A DNA stretch of 39,685 bases from Pelomyxa schiedti (lineage: Eukaryota; Evosea; Pelobiontida; Pelomyxidae), in contig JAHLWZ010000947.1 in NCBI GenBank assembly GCA_020536535.1, positions 1 to 39,685 on the forward strand, written 5' to 3'. This document shows positions 24,951 to 35,631 of the stretch, piece after piece. Position numbers and translations under genes: made by a program. Below the pieces are notes generated by a model. That model was not told where the DNA came from. It saw nothing but the letters and a program-made list of their open reading frames with translations, and ran no database searches. Positions within the stretch are counted from its first letter, which is position 1; each line of letters opens with the position of its first letter.

Positions 24951-27396
24951 TTGCTGTTGCTGTTGTTGCTGTTGTTGCTGCTGCTGCTGCTGTTGCTGTA
25001 TAATTTGCTGTTGCTGTTGTTTCAGCAACAGAGTTTTATAGTTGTGTACATCTTTTGCTACTAGATTTAACACGGAACCCATATGGTCCACTTCTGATTT
25101 CATCGCAATTAATGCGGCAACAACCTGGGAATGCTAAGTGACAAAGTAGAATGCATTTAAATGGTACCTGATCTGGTGCATAGGTACTTTCGTCTATGTG
25201 GGAAGAAATCTGTGGAGTATTTTTTGGCATACTGGAGTAGTTTTGGAATTGCTGTGCAGTTCCATTGGAGTCGCTCATGCCATTGTGCTGTTGTGAGTTC
25301 TGATGCGAAAAAAGTGGCATTGATGGTGTGTGAACAGTTTGGGGAGACGGTAGAGTTTGTGTAGGTGTTTTGATTGCGTTATTTGGTTGTCCTACTTGGG
25401 AAATACTCCCCAGTTGGAATGGCAGTTGTGTGGCTATTGAACCTTGGGCAAGAGGTGGCGTTCTTTGTTGTGTGGATTGCGTTGGTGTCTGTGGTGTCGA
25501 TTGCTTAGATGGTGAGGGTGGTGACATTTGATTTGATTTGATTTGTGGTGCCGCATTTTGAAAGGCCTGCATTAATTGAGGTGGGAGGAGGTTTTGTGAA
25601 GAGTTCTGCTGATCGGCCCCATTAAACTGCTAGCAGGAAGTTGGGAAACGAAGATTAACTCAAAAAAAATACCTTTTGGTTTGATGTACGGAGATTGGGG
25701 GATTGGCTTGTCAACCTCAGCATTTGCGCCAAATCGGTTATGTGTGGAGGTGCTGGGGCTTCTTCAATAGGAGTATTGACATGTGAATTTGTTTGGAATT
25801 GTTGTAATTGCTGATGAAGTTGGTACTGAAGTTCAGCTTGCTGGGAATGCAACTGTTGAATAATTTGATTTGCGGATGCTGGTTGTTGTGGTGTCTGTCC
25901 TGCTTCATTTAGCTTGGAGTGATAGGTCTGAAGCATTTGTTGGTTGTACTGCTGAAGTTGTTGAAGCATCTGTTTTGCTTGGTTGGTGACTTGAACTTGA
26001 AGTGTTTGTTGGTCTTGGGCCTCTTTGGACTTGTCCTCTGATTTAATGTCTTGCATACATTGGTCTCCTTGTATCTCCTGCTGTGACTGTGTGCATGACT
26101 GAGGTGGTGAGGTCTCCAGTGGAGACACTTCAGGAGTCGGGAGGAAAAGCGGCTTTTTGTCGACTCTTTGTTCGTCACTGGCGAGCTCTGAGACCGGCTC
26201 TGTCTTAATATGTCGTTCCACCTTTATTACTTGCTGGGTTTGAGAGGGAGTTGAATAATCGTTCATAGTGTTGGCCCTAGTGTCTGTCACTGCACTTCCT
26301 GCGGTTTCAGGACTGTGTTGACTGAGCAATGACTCTGTATTGTTACTTGGGACGTCCGTATCTGGCCTAATCAGTGGTGCAGGGGATTCCTCAGTTTTGT
26401 CATGATCATGAGTGTCCAAAAGGCTATCCTCCTTTATGTCATTATCAGTACTATGCTCCTGAACTCTTTCAACGGCAGCATTACTATCAGGTTGAAATTG
26501 GGTTGAAGTTGAATTTGGAGGAACTTCTCCTGGTGCTGGGAGTTGTTCTGTTACTTCTTTTTGAGGAGACTGCTTCCCTTCGTCAGTCGGTGAGGAGGCA
26601 GTATCGTCTGTGTCATCAAACTTGATCAGGTCTTGTACAGTTTTCAAAACATTTTCCACAGTTGTATGTATAACGGCCGGGGAAGTAAAGTCACTGTGCA
26701 GCAGTGACCTGCAGAACTCATCCATTCCTCGGGATGTCAGAAGAACCTTAACGAACGTTAAAAAAAAACAGCCAACTTGCCAAATACATATCTAGATACT
26801 ATTTTTATATATAGACATAGGAAAAAGGGAAACAAGGCAGGGAAACACACCATGGCGGTTCCTTTTGAGCATATATTGAGGCTGACCAGCTTCTCGTGAT
26901 CCGTGGGCGTCATTCCCGGATCAACAAGCAGCATCTCCATCTCATTCCAGAATCTGCTCAGGGGCGGCAGCGGGGGCGGAGATGCCTGCGCCGCCGAAGC
27001 CGAAGCTCCAGAATCGGGACCGGAAACAAGGGCCGGTGCCGGTGCGATTGCTGCATAGGCGCTACTGTACAATGCAGTGAGAAAGAAGTCCGTGTAATAG
27101 ACTCGGCAGCTGTGTGTTGTGGTACACTCCAGCCGGGGGTACTCGTTTTCATTCAACTTTACAGGATATATCTACAATACAATGCATTACATTCCATTCC
27201 ATGTGAATGAAACACTTTGTTGAACAATAATTTAATTACACAACAACAAGAGGAAGGAAAAAAAAGAGGGAAAGGGGAAGGGGAAAAAAGGTGGTGGGTT
27301 GGGCTGGGGTATTGCCTCCCATCATGGGAAAACAACAACAAACAATTAGCTGGGCGGGAACCAACTCACCAGGTCCCATTCACGTTCCTCACACAT
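24547..27396 (-). CDS. Glutamine-rich protein, probably nuclear (unknown family)
   Basis: I cannot assign a family. The start at 27396 gives MCEEREWDLIYPVKLNENEY. It is supported by joining a GTGAGT donor at about 27368 to an acceptor at about 27170, which keeps the frame. Residues 1-60 look folded (ECTTTHSCRVYYTDFFLTAL). An Ala/Pro linker follows, then FWNEMEMLLVDPGMTPTD, ICSKGTAMVLLTSRGMDEF and CRSLLHSDFTSPAVIHTTVE. The rest is a long acidic, then Gln/Pro/Ser/Thr-rich region with Gln-rich helices (QAKQMLQQLQQYNQQMLQ), SP/TP motifs, the block ALIAMKSEVDHMGSVLNLVA, and a polyQ run of about 40 residues (24894-25028, CAG/CAA mixed). It ends FINQNPPSHN. Composition resembles Mediator or other transcription coactivators; that is compositional only. 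A shorter start at 27156 is possible. Confidence 0.72.
24894..25028 (-). repeat. Polyglutamine tract coded by mixed CAG/CAA
   Basis: About 40 glutamines in a near-unbroken run on the minus strand, with one Ile-Ile interruption. CAG and CAA alternate irregularly, which argues for selection on the protein rather than recent pure-repeat expansion. Confidence 0.95.
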
Positions 27397-27681
27397 TCGT
27401 GCCGGCACGTTCGACCTGGTCGTGAAGGTTGTTTATTATGTTGCCTTACTAGGAACTCGGATATTCCCCCCCGTTCGTTATCGGAATGATCTTGAGATCT
27501 TCTAGATGCAAGTGGGGGAAGCGGGGGACAGGCAGAGCCGCCTATGTGTGGAGGCTTTCTTGAAACTAAAGTAACACTTTTTTTGCAAACACGAGGGGGA
27601 TAAGGCCAAAATGCAAAGATTGGCAGCGGACAACGAGTTGCTATTGCACAACAGAACTCATTTGTGCTCCCAAATATGCTC
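27397..27681. other. Spacer between Gln-rich gene and RPA3
   Basis: These 285 bases hold the presumed promoter and 5' UTR of the Gln-rich gene and the 3' UTR of RPA3, both on the minus strand. A minus-strand frame crosses the region but shows no conserved sequence. I see no other gene. Confidence 0.5.
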
Positions 27682-28166
27682 TCAAACAAAAATATCGGAG
27701 TGCCTCTGCATTATCTGTATCAAGCTTTCATACGTCCCCAAATCTGCCACTGGCATTAACAACACTCATAACTAACACAGATACCCACACAACACATACC
27801 AAAGTCATCGGCAAAGCAAGTCACGTGTGTGGCAACCATAGTCATATCCTGGTTCACTTTTCCAACAACCTCTACGATGCTCCCCAGCTGCAAAATCGCA
27901 GAAGCGCCGCTCGCCGACGCAGCGGTCGTAGTCGTGGTCGCGGCCGCGCCCGAGTCCGACGGCGGCGGAACCTTGATGTCGCTTAGCAGCTCGCTTGGTA
28001 CAGTGATGGTGACCTGCCCGCCGTCCGACGCGTCGACTTGGACGACGGTGCCGCTGGGCCTGGCGGACACGCGTCCGACGAGCGTCACGAGGCTGCCCAC
28101 GTAGCGTTGCATAGAGAGCTTGTTGACGCGCGGGCCGAGCAGAAAGAGACCGGCTGCGGTGGCCAT
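27682..28166 (-). CDS. RPA3: Replication protein A 14 kDa subunit (RPA3)
   Basis: The small OB-fold subunit of the RPA heterotrimer that coats single-stranded DNA. Two exons (27800-28166 and 27682-27749) give 144 residues. Typical pattern: PRVNKLSMQRYVGSLVTLVG, then VSARPSGTVVQVDASDGG, VTITVPSELL, an Ala/Thr-rich insert of about 30 residues (SGAAATTTTTAASASGASA), LQLGSIVEVVGKVNQDMTM, and a C-terminal helix TYESLIQIMQRHSDIFV. The C-terminal helix in RPA14 mediates trimer assembly. Length is a little above the usual 110-125 because of the insert. The coding exon is GC-rich compared with surrounding introns. It is divergent from the beta-trefoil gene across 287 bases. Confidence 0.88.
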
Positions 28167-28453
28167 CTTGTTGTATTGGTTTGTTGAGATCTTAGCAGAT
28201 CCAAAGAGATCCAGATCTATTCGGGGTGAGTGCTTCGGGATGCGGCGTATCTCTCTACAAGTAGGTCCTCGGGAGAAGCGGCTCCTCTGGCAGGATCATA
28301 AATGGACCTTTGGGGATCAGCTGACTGGCAATTGCTTTCCGCTCCTAGAAGCCGCCGTTAGATTAACTTGGGCCTTTTTAATCATCAGTTAAATCTTTAA
28401 CTTCGTTCCAACAAGAAAATTAAGAACAACAAACAACGATCACAAAACCAAAA
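28167..28453. promoter_or_regulatory. Divergent promoter region (RPA3 / beta-trefoil gene)
   Basis: These 287 bases lie between outward-facing start codons. The side next to the plus-strand ATG is A/C-rich and lacks G, a pattern also seen upstream of other starts in this window. No TATA box is evident. Confidence 0.45.
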
Positions 28454-28738
28454 ATGATGCAGCAACAACAACCATGCTACGTCCCGCCGCCACCAAACAC
28501 GCCGCCCCCGCCCGGCGCCCAACCAGTGTCCCCGGAGGCCTACTATCATATGCTCCAGCAGCAGCAACAGATGCAGCAGCAACTTCAACAGCAGCAGGCA
28601 GCTATGCAGCAGATGGTCGCGATGTCGTCCGACCCCGAGGCCCTCAAGCAGTTCGCCCTGCAGATGCAACAACAGCAACATATGTTGCTCCAGCAGCAGC
28701 AACAGCAACAGCAACAACAATTACAGCAGCAGCAACAA

Positions 28739-28771
<33 letters not shown>

Positions 28772-30348
28772 GGGTTCCTCATGCCGTCAGCGCCACCGAT
28801 GCAGATGGCACCCCCGGCGACATCCCCAGCAGTTCAGATGCAGATGCCAATGTCGATGCCTATCCCACAATCGCAACCGATGGTGCAGTACCAGCAGGTA
28901 CAAGTTCCTCCTCCTCCAACGGCACCCCCTGGGTTTGTAGCGGTATGCCTCTCGATTTCAAATTTGATTCAAAATGCCACTGCTTTATATTTTTATTCAA
29001 AACTACTTTTTTTTTTCCCTCTTCTACTTATTGCTTACTTGAGTAATTTTACAGAATGTTGTGCTCCCTCCAATGCCAGGGCAAGTGGGTTTTGTTAGTG
29101 GCTACTTTATAGTCAAGGCTGCGGGACTGTCTGGTGCTTGTCTAAGTGCCTGTGCTGACTCTGCTGGAAGTGTTGCCTTGTCTCCTTCTGCAGGTCCCTC
29201 TGAGATTTGGTACCTTGAGAAATGTGAAAACAATTCGGTCTCCTTCTTTTCGTATGTTTCCTTTAGGCAGACTTATGCAATAACCGTTCAACAGGAACAG
29301 AAATCGTTACATGAGATCAGGAAAAGGTGCCACTAAGCCCCTGTGCGACCGCACAGTGGCCAAGAGTCATGAGTGGTATGCTCCGGAACTCTGTGGAAAT
29401 TGCCTGTGCTTCAAGTAAGTTATGTGCTTTTCGTTATAGTCTAATATTATATTCAGGACGGCCCACAACCTCTACCTTGGTGTGAGTAATACCGGATCAG
29501 TTGTGTGCAATCGATCACATACATCCACGCCTGGTCTCTGTCTGGATAGCGCAACCATAGCCACTGGAGAATGGTGGACTCTTGAGGCTGTTCCCAAGCC
29601 TACCGCCGCTGCAACTCCCACAACAAGTTCTGTAACTACCCCAACGAGTGGAGGTGGCTTTTTCACGCGCGCCAAGTGCCTAGTTGGCTTCCACAAAGGT
29701 GAATATGTCTACGATGCACCAGGAAGCTGCAAACAGTCATTGCGGTGTGAGGCGTGTGGTACGGTAACAACCCGCACACAGCACCACGACTCTTTCAACA
29801 CACCACAATACCTCACACCAGGCAGTTGCTCCCGCACCAAACTCTGCAATCGCTGCGGGCACAGTTCAGAAGCTGGCCTTGTACATGCCTCCATGGGCCC
29901 TGAAGCCTGGTCAGCAACATCCAGCTGCACCCGGGTTTCAGTGTGCACTCGCTGCGGGACTGTGAAGAGCAGAGAAGATCACAGCTGGGGTCCCTACCAG
30001 CACACGTCCCCCGCCCACTGCTCCACTGTGGCATACTGTGTTCGCTGCGGAACCTCCCGCTCCGGGCCCATAGAGCACCGGTGGACTGAATGGAGAACCG
30101 GTGTGCACTCCCACCCTCCCTTCCATTTTACTCCCCAACTAACCACTCTTATCTGCATGTGCAGTATCCGTTTTCCCTCCACCCCATCACCCACCCCACC
30201 ATCCCCCACATCACCCACACCATCCACCCCCTCCTTGTGCCATTGTATCCCGTGAGAGAAGGTATGTGTTTCACTTTTATACCATTGTTTGAGGCTTACT
30301 TGTTGTGACTTTAGGTGTATGCACTGCGGACAACACGAAAGGTGCTAA
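28454..30348 (+). CDS. PolyQ / beta-trefoil-like / tandem CxxCG zinc-ribbon repeat protein
   Basis: Six exons (28454-28942, 29055-29251, 29295-29414, 29457-30100, 30165-30261, 30315-30348) sum to 1,581 bases, or 526 residues. Residues 1-165 are Pro/Gln-rich with a long polyQ. Residues 165-340 contain two units with a fascin/ricin-like beta-trefoil rhythm: SEIWYLEKCENNSVSF, NRNRYMRSG, SHEWYAPELCGNCLCF, NLYLGVSNTGSVV, TGEWWTLEAV. Residues 345-526 hold four complete and one truncated Cys/His repeat: CKQSLRCEACGTVTTRTQHH, CSRTKLCNRCGH, CTRVSVCTRCGTVKSREDH, CSTVAYCVRCGT...EH, CAIVSRERRCMHCGQH. Each can bind zinc through C-x6-7-C-x2-C-G...H. I know no named protein with this order. The role is unknown; actin bundling or nucleic-acid binding are guesses from the parts. 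Confidence 0.82.
28555..28770 (+). repeat. Polyglutamine-rich coding repeat
   Basis: CAG/CAA-rich coding sequence giving interrupted and then continuous glutamine runs (long uninterrupted part about 28690-28770). Codons are mixed, as in the other polyQ gene. Confidence 0.95.
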
Positions 30349-30695
30349 CAAACCAAACAAAACGAAAAAGCAAACAAAAAAAAACAAAGGTCACATCCTT
30401 TTTTTTAGCGGCAGTTTTGTTGTTTTTCCTTCGCCCCGATCATGAAGCAGATCTTCAATGAAAGAGGATTTTCCCAAAATAAAACCAAACAGAAAATAAA
30501 GTTCCAACAGAATTTCGAAAAAGGAACAAAAAAACATCGGGGGCCTTTGTGAGGTACTGCGCGGCACCGGCAACACCAACGACAAAACCAAGCGCTACGC
30601 ACCCCCAACGCAAACCCACAATTGCGTATTCGAAACGCGTGCTAATCGGTCTTCGCAGCAGAAGACCGTTTTTTTATTTTTTTTTTTCTTCAAAA
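30349..30695. promoter_or_regulatory. Intergenic region upstream of the Ras gene
   Basis: These 347 bases lie between two same-strand genes. The first part is A-rich (30355-30390), then a T-run at 30401-30408. The last 50 bases hold a perfect 8-bp stem with a 6-base loop (30647-30668) followed by a T-rich run up to the start codon. No extra gene is seen. Confidence 0.6.
30647..30668 (+). other. Perfect hairpin in the presumed 5' UTR of the Ras gene
   Basis: CGGTCTTC, loop GCAGCA, GAAGACCG, followed directly by a T-rich stretch of about 23 bases and then, within 5 bases, the Ras ATG at 30696. The pairing is exact over 8 bp with five G-C pairs. Confidence 0.85.
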
Positions 30696-31641
30696 ATGTC
30701 AACCGAGGCGACTCCATCACACGTAGACACGTATAAATTGGTGCTTATTGGTACGTGTGACTTTTGGCTCCTCTCTCGTTGTTCTGCCTCGATATTTAGT
30801 GGCTGACTGTTGTTGGGGAACAGGGGAGGGAGGTGTAGGTAAAAGTGCTGTAACGTTGTCCCTCACTCAACATATTTTCATTACTGAATACGATCCTACT
30901 ATTGAAAACGCGTAAGTTGTTCCCCTCGAAGGCTTTATTGTAATTAATCAACTTCACCAGGTATCGGAAGCCTATGTCAGTTGATGACCAAATCTGTGTT
31001 TTGGGTATGATGTTTTTTTTTTTTTTTAAAGTGGAGGTGTTCACCACTGCAGATATACTTGATACTGCCGGCCAGGAAGAATTCTCTGCAATGGTTTGTA
31101 TTTCCGTATTGATAACGAAATTGGCACCTTTTTTTTACACTCATCCCCGGCACATCATTAATCTCTTGGACAGAGAGAAGCCTACTTTAGGCAAGGCCAA
31201 GGATTTATGATTGTGTGGAGTGTTGCGGACAAGGCAAGCTTCGAAGCTGCAGCCGAATTCCACAGAAAAATATTGCGTGTTAAAGAAGTTGAATTCTACC
31301 CGATGGTTTTCTGCGGAAACAAGGTATCCCTGAAACCCCCTCAAACGACCCTTCTTGTAAAACCCGGACTCATAAAATTACAGGTAGATATTCCTCCTTC
31401 CGACCGAGTAGTCACAGAAGCGGAGGGTAAATCCTTTGCAAAAGGAATAAACTGCCCTTACTTCGAGGTATTCCACTAACTTTGGCATTCGGCTGACCTT
31501 CTACAGACGTCCGCCAAAGCTCGGCTCAATATTGAGGCAAGCTTCGAGGCTCTTGTGAGAGAAGTACGCAAGTTTAACAAAGTCAATCTGCCAAACCACG
31601 AGGAGCGCATCAAACCACGCAAACCGTGCAACATCCTGTAA
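30696..31641 (+). CDS. Ras-family small GTPase with CNIL prenylation motif
   Basis: Seven exons (30696-30750, 30824-30911, 30961-31004, 31032-31093, 31174-31323, 31384-31467, 31507-31641) total 618 bases, or 205 residues. P-loop [16 protein letters not shown] (Ala11 of H-Ras is Glu here, Gly12/13 kept). Switch [13 protein letters not shown]. Switch [16 protein letters not shown], with the catalytic Gln present. FCGNKVDI is the NKxD motif and ETSAKA the last guanine-binding motif. The C-terminus is basic and ends [11 protein letters not shown]; a CaaX box with final Leu favours geranylgeranylation, hence plasma-membrane anchoring. The effector loop is canonical Ras rather than Rheb or Rap. It should be an active molecular switch; upstream exchange factors are not in the window. 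Confidence 0.94.
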
Positions 31642-31800
31642 ATAAATTGTCCTACTCACTAGTAGTGCGCTGCTTTGTAACCAAATTAAGAGGGAAAGCA
31701 AAAACAACTTCTACAACTTTCCAATAGTAAGAAAGAAAAAGGCTCACAGAAAAACTGTTTCTTTTTAGTTTTAATACTATGACTGAAATGTAGTTGGTGT

Positions 31801-34800
31801 TTAGTGAGTATCGGGTATTTGTTGGTATGGGTGGTAGTACTTCTTGTAGTACCACCAGCCAGCAAAGCCCGCAGCACCCAAAGCGGCCACACCACCAAAG
31901 ACTGCAAACACAATACCGGCCTTGGCTCCAGCAGATAAGCCTGGATCCTGAGAGCATGGGTTAGATTGGGTGTTGGGGTGGCTGAGTTGGTACCTTGGGG
32001 TTGCTGCTTGACTCCTCTGTCAAGTCAGTCACCCGAACCGCGGCCATACCCTGAGCACCATCGTAGCCCGAAATGAAGAGCCAATAGTACACGTTGGCGT
32101 CCTTCGATGTGGTAAAGGTGGAAGAGGCGCGGTCCGCAGCTTCCAAACCCACGCAATACTCGTCGTCGATTATAGTCGAAATGCACCCTGTGCCAAGTCC
32201 AGTCGCTCTGCAACAAGGTTACTCTTCACCTCTTGTTCAAGGAATACATACGCATCACATCCGCTGTAAAACTCATACTCCGTATCAAAGGTTGTCTCTG
32301 TCCTGCAGGTATCAATCCGAAGTGTTTGGCTGGAACCACTGATTTTGTACCAAATACCTTGATTTGTATTACGAGAAAGAAGGGCTAGGGGGAAGACATG
32401 ATGTCAACCTTTGGTCGTGCTGCCCACATCACAATCACCACCACTTGGAATTGAGTACAGGTTGGAACCAAAAGCTGTGTAGGGATAGATTTGCGTGGAG
32501 AGGTCAATAGCACCAGTGCAGTCGTCGTTTACTGACGGTGTCTCTGGTTTATGGTAAGAGAGGTCATACAACAGGGGACCTTACCCTCGAGGACAGTCAG
32601 TTGGAAAATTCCCGTGGCAGATCCGTAGCCGGAAACTAAAATATAGTACAAGTTTCCTGCCACCGAGACCCAGGTCACACGAGATTGCGACTGGCCACAC
32701 ACGGTTGTTCCCGTGGCGTCATCGTTTGAAGCGATGCAATTACCCGTAACGTTAGTGCAGGCCTGAATAATGGAAATGTAAGTATCGTAATCGGTATTTT
32801 CCGAGCAAGTGTGAGCAGCAATCTTATTTCCGGTACCAATAACACTGAACCACATGCCTTGTCCATATGAGAAAGGTGGGAAAAAAACAAATGGAAACCT
32901 TGCTTAACCGCGTTCTGACAGGGCGAATATGAAGCCACGGACGTGACGGTTTCCCCAGTATACGAGTAAGGAAGAGTTATTGGATACGGGGTGTCACAGC
33001 GGCTGTACTCATTGGGTTCATCTTACGGTTATGTTTGAAATTAAGTCATTGAGGTGTTCAGCTGTAATACCTTCATAGAAATCAATGTGGAAGAAAGCGT
33101 AGGAAGTGTCGGGGGTTGTAACAAAAACGAAGTAGGACTTCTGTGCGACAGCCACCCACTCAACTATTCCTTTCCCATTGCAGGTTTTCTCCTCACTGAA
33201 CAATTTAGAAGTAGATTCAGACTGGGGATCGGAACCTCGTCGCAATGCATTGAGACATAGAGCACGACTCGTAGACTTCCATCAATACTGAAGAAGTAGT
33301 CTCGTTGTTGCAAACGGTTGCCTTGACGTTTTTGGAAACGGTACCACTCAATTTGACCTCAAACCACTTTCCTGCACTTTGTTAGACCGTAAAAAAACGA
33401 AATTCGGTACGAACCAAATCGATTACCCTCCACACCACAACCACCTACGGATATGGAAGTACTGTATGTGCTTTCAGAAGAATCGTAAGGAAGTGCTGTG
33501 ATTTGAGTTGCCTGCCAGCATACAGTATTGACAGCATCTTCAACTACAGAGGATTAGTCGCTTGAGAAACTAGAGAAATCCTACCAGCATCAACGGAAAG
33601 TGTAAAATTGCCTCCATTAACATCAGCCCTGAAACCAGAAACTCCGATATAGTAATCGGTCTCGTCGTTGCTCACCCAAGAAACCTGTAGTTGGTTAAGA
33701 CGAAAAAAGGGGTGCAGTTGTCCAAGCCTTAGAGTGAACACCACAGTAGTCGTCATTGTAACTGATGCACCCCACGGGTAGACTTGCACCGCAGCCATCG
33801 TAAATTTCAATCAGGGTATCAAACACCTGAAATTCGTAAGAGATGAAAACCTCATAGAAAGCTGACATAGTTGTTTGTCATGCAAGTCCAAGCAGCCAGC
33901 TGCTGGCCCGTGCCATGGACCACATACCACAAAGCTATTTAATCAATTTACAGAGAGTAGGAAGATAAGATAATGTACTGTGTCTCTCCTCATCGTCAAT
34001 ACATGAGCCACGGGTGGTAGGAATATCATCGTTTGTGTCCGACTCGATAAATGGTAGCTCGGTAATTCTGATAGCATCAGAGCAAGAATGATGATCAGGG
34101 GATCCCGCTAATCGATGGAGATAAGAAAAGGTAAAAGCAAGACACCTACCATAATCAACAAACAGCATGAAGTCACCGCGAATATTGTTGAACGAGGTCA
34201 CTAAGATGTACCAGGTCACGCCTTTGGTTGCTGTCCAGACCAGTTCTGATCCAGTGTCACAGCTGTCATCGTTCTGGTGGGATGTCAGCCTAAGTAAGAG
34301 AATTATATTCCATACCCAGTCAGAACATGTTCCAGGGCAGCCGCGGTACAGTTCAACGATTGTGTCTATCGAAGAGTATTTGCAGGTGTAAGCCTTGATA
34401 TCACTACCATTGCCCGAATACGTATACCAGAGACCTGGCTGAAGTAAGTACTGGGAGAGTTGTTTCTTTGTTTACCGGCTGCCTGAGTAACTCCGGTTCT
34501 GCAAGAGACGTTACTGTACCCAGCTGCCTTGGTGTTCCCACCAGAACTCCAAGGAATCTGTGGAATGCTGATTGCACTGGTGCAGAATTCGTTGTCGGGA
34601 GGATCAGCTAGGAGGAGTAAGTCTGGTTGGGTCACTGTAGAAAACAAGGAAAGTACCATCGGTCAAGGTTATAGTGAAAAATCCGGCTGCTCCCTGGAAA
34701 CCGGTGACGAAGATGTAGTAGGGTGTCATTTCAGCAGCTTCCCAGGTAATTTGGCTTTGCCAGCCACAATAATCCTCATTAAAAGTCACACAAGTATTGG

Positions 34801-35301
34801 CCTTTCCAGAAGTGCAACCGGTGAAGATGTACAGTATGGTGTCCCAGGATGTTCCCTGGCAGAGGGACACTGTCAGCCACCTTGCAGTCGCGGATGTGAA
34901 CACAAAGTACATTCCTGAAAATGCCAAAAGAAAATACAATAGCAATGAGTATAATAAAGAAACAACCCGGATTACCGACCTTGGCTTGAACTGAACATGT
35001 TGTAAAGGTCGCAAGTGTAGTTTGAGATGATCTTCCCAGAGGTCGTCGAATCCATCTCGAAACCGACATACGGAATCGGGAACGCGCGATCACATCTATC
35101 GTACGACTGCCCCAGGACAACACCCGCAAGGGCTAACAATACAACACAACCTACTGTAATCCCCACCCTATGACAGCGATTAAGTAAAAAAGACAAAAAA
35201 GAAAAAAAAGAAAAAAAGAGGGAACGCAAACAGGAACACGATATCGTGGGAGGAGGGGGAAAAAAACTAAAGAAAGATCTGGGTGGTGTGTACCTGGTCA
35301 T
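31801..35301 (-). CDS. Type I membrane protein with six PPC-like beta-sandwich repeats
   Basis: Exon 1 codes MTR. After an intron the sequence continues VGITVGCVVLLALAGVVLG, a signal peptide with likely cleavage before QSYDRCD. About six repeats of roughly 120-140 residues follow. Each begins with a C-[DST]-x-A/P-I motif (CDRAFPIPYV, CTSAISIPQIPW, CSDAIRITELPF, CWQATQITALPY, CDTPYPITLPYSY, CTGAIDLSTQIYPY). The middle reads WF/WY...TC...DT...Y..C, and the end reads YYIFVTGFQGAAGFFTITL or an equivalent. This resembles the bacterial pre-peptidase C-terminal (PPC) fold. At the C-terminus, GIVFAVFGGVAALGAAGFAGWW is one membrane span (shown split: GIVFAVFGGVAA, LGAAGFAGWW), then a short basic tail (YYKKYYHPYQQIPDTH). 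It is probably a surface or endomembrane receptor or adhesin; the ligand is unknown. The many Cys suggest extracellular disulphides. Confidence 0.83.
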
Positions 35302-35631
35302 CGGTCAGCAACCGGTGTTACTTGTTTGTTTTTTTAAAAGAAAAATGACTGCGGAAGGGTTTTTTCCCTTTTCCAAAAACGTGACATCAGCGGTTTGAAA
35401 AAAAAAGAATCGCCCCAAAACCCTCTCCGCTCCCTGATGGAAAAATGCGGAGAGAAAGTTGCGGTCGTGCAAGTGTTACATCCATCAGACAGACTTCCTT
35501 CAAACCATCTCAGATGGTTGATACCTGCCAACATTATCCATGGCCAAATCTGGAACAGATGAAGGAGCTGCACACACTTTCGGTCCCTTTCAGTCAATTC
35601 GCAAGCTCAGATCGCACCAGACACCGCGGCG
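35302..35631. promoter_or_regulatory. Divergent promoter region (repeat receptor / CK2 alpha)
   Basis: These 330 bases lie between start codons. They contain an imperfect hairpin at 35353-35374 (GGAAGGG, six T, CCC-TT-TTCC) and A-rich stretches. Short open frames on both strands look accidental. Confidence 0.45.

Noticed and set aside
24896-25020. CRISPR-like or tandem-repeat array
   Set aside because: It is a coding CAG/CAA polyglutamine tract without spacers.
27366-27689. Minus-strand 107-codon frame between RPA3 and the Gln-rich gene
   Set aside because: A different frame of the same strand (starting at 27396) splices in phase into the Gln-rich gene; this one has no support of its own.
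30401-30608. Minus-strand frames in the Ras upstream region
   Set aside because: Low-complexity, Phe/Leu-rich by base composition and without splice support.
30647-30690. Bacterial intrinsic terminator
   Set aside because: Shape fits, but the window is plainly eukaryotic; reported instead as an unexplained 5' UTR hairpin.
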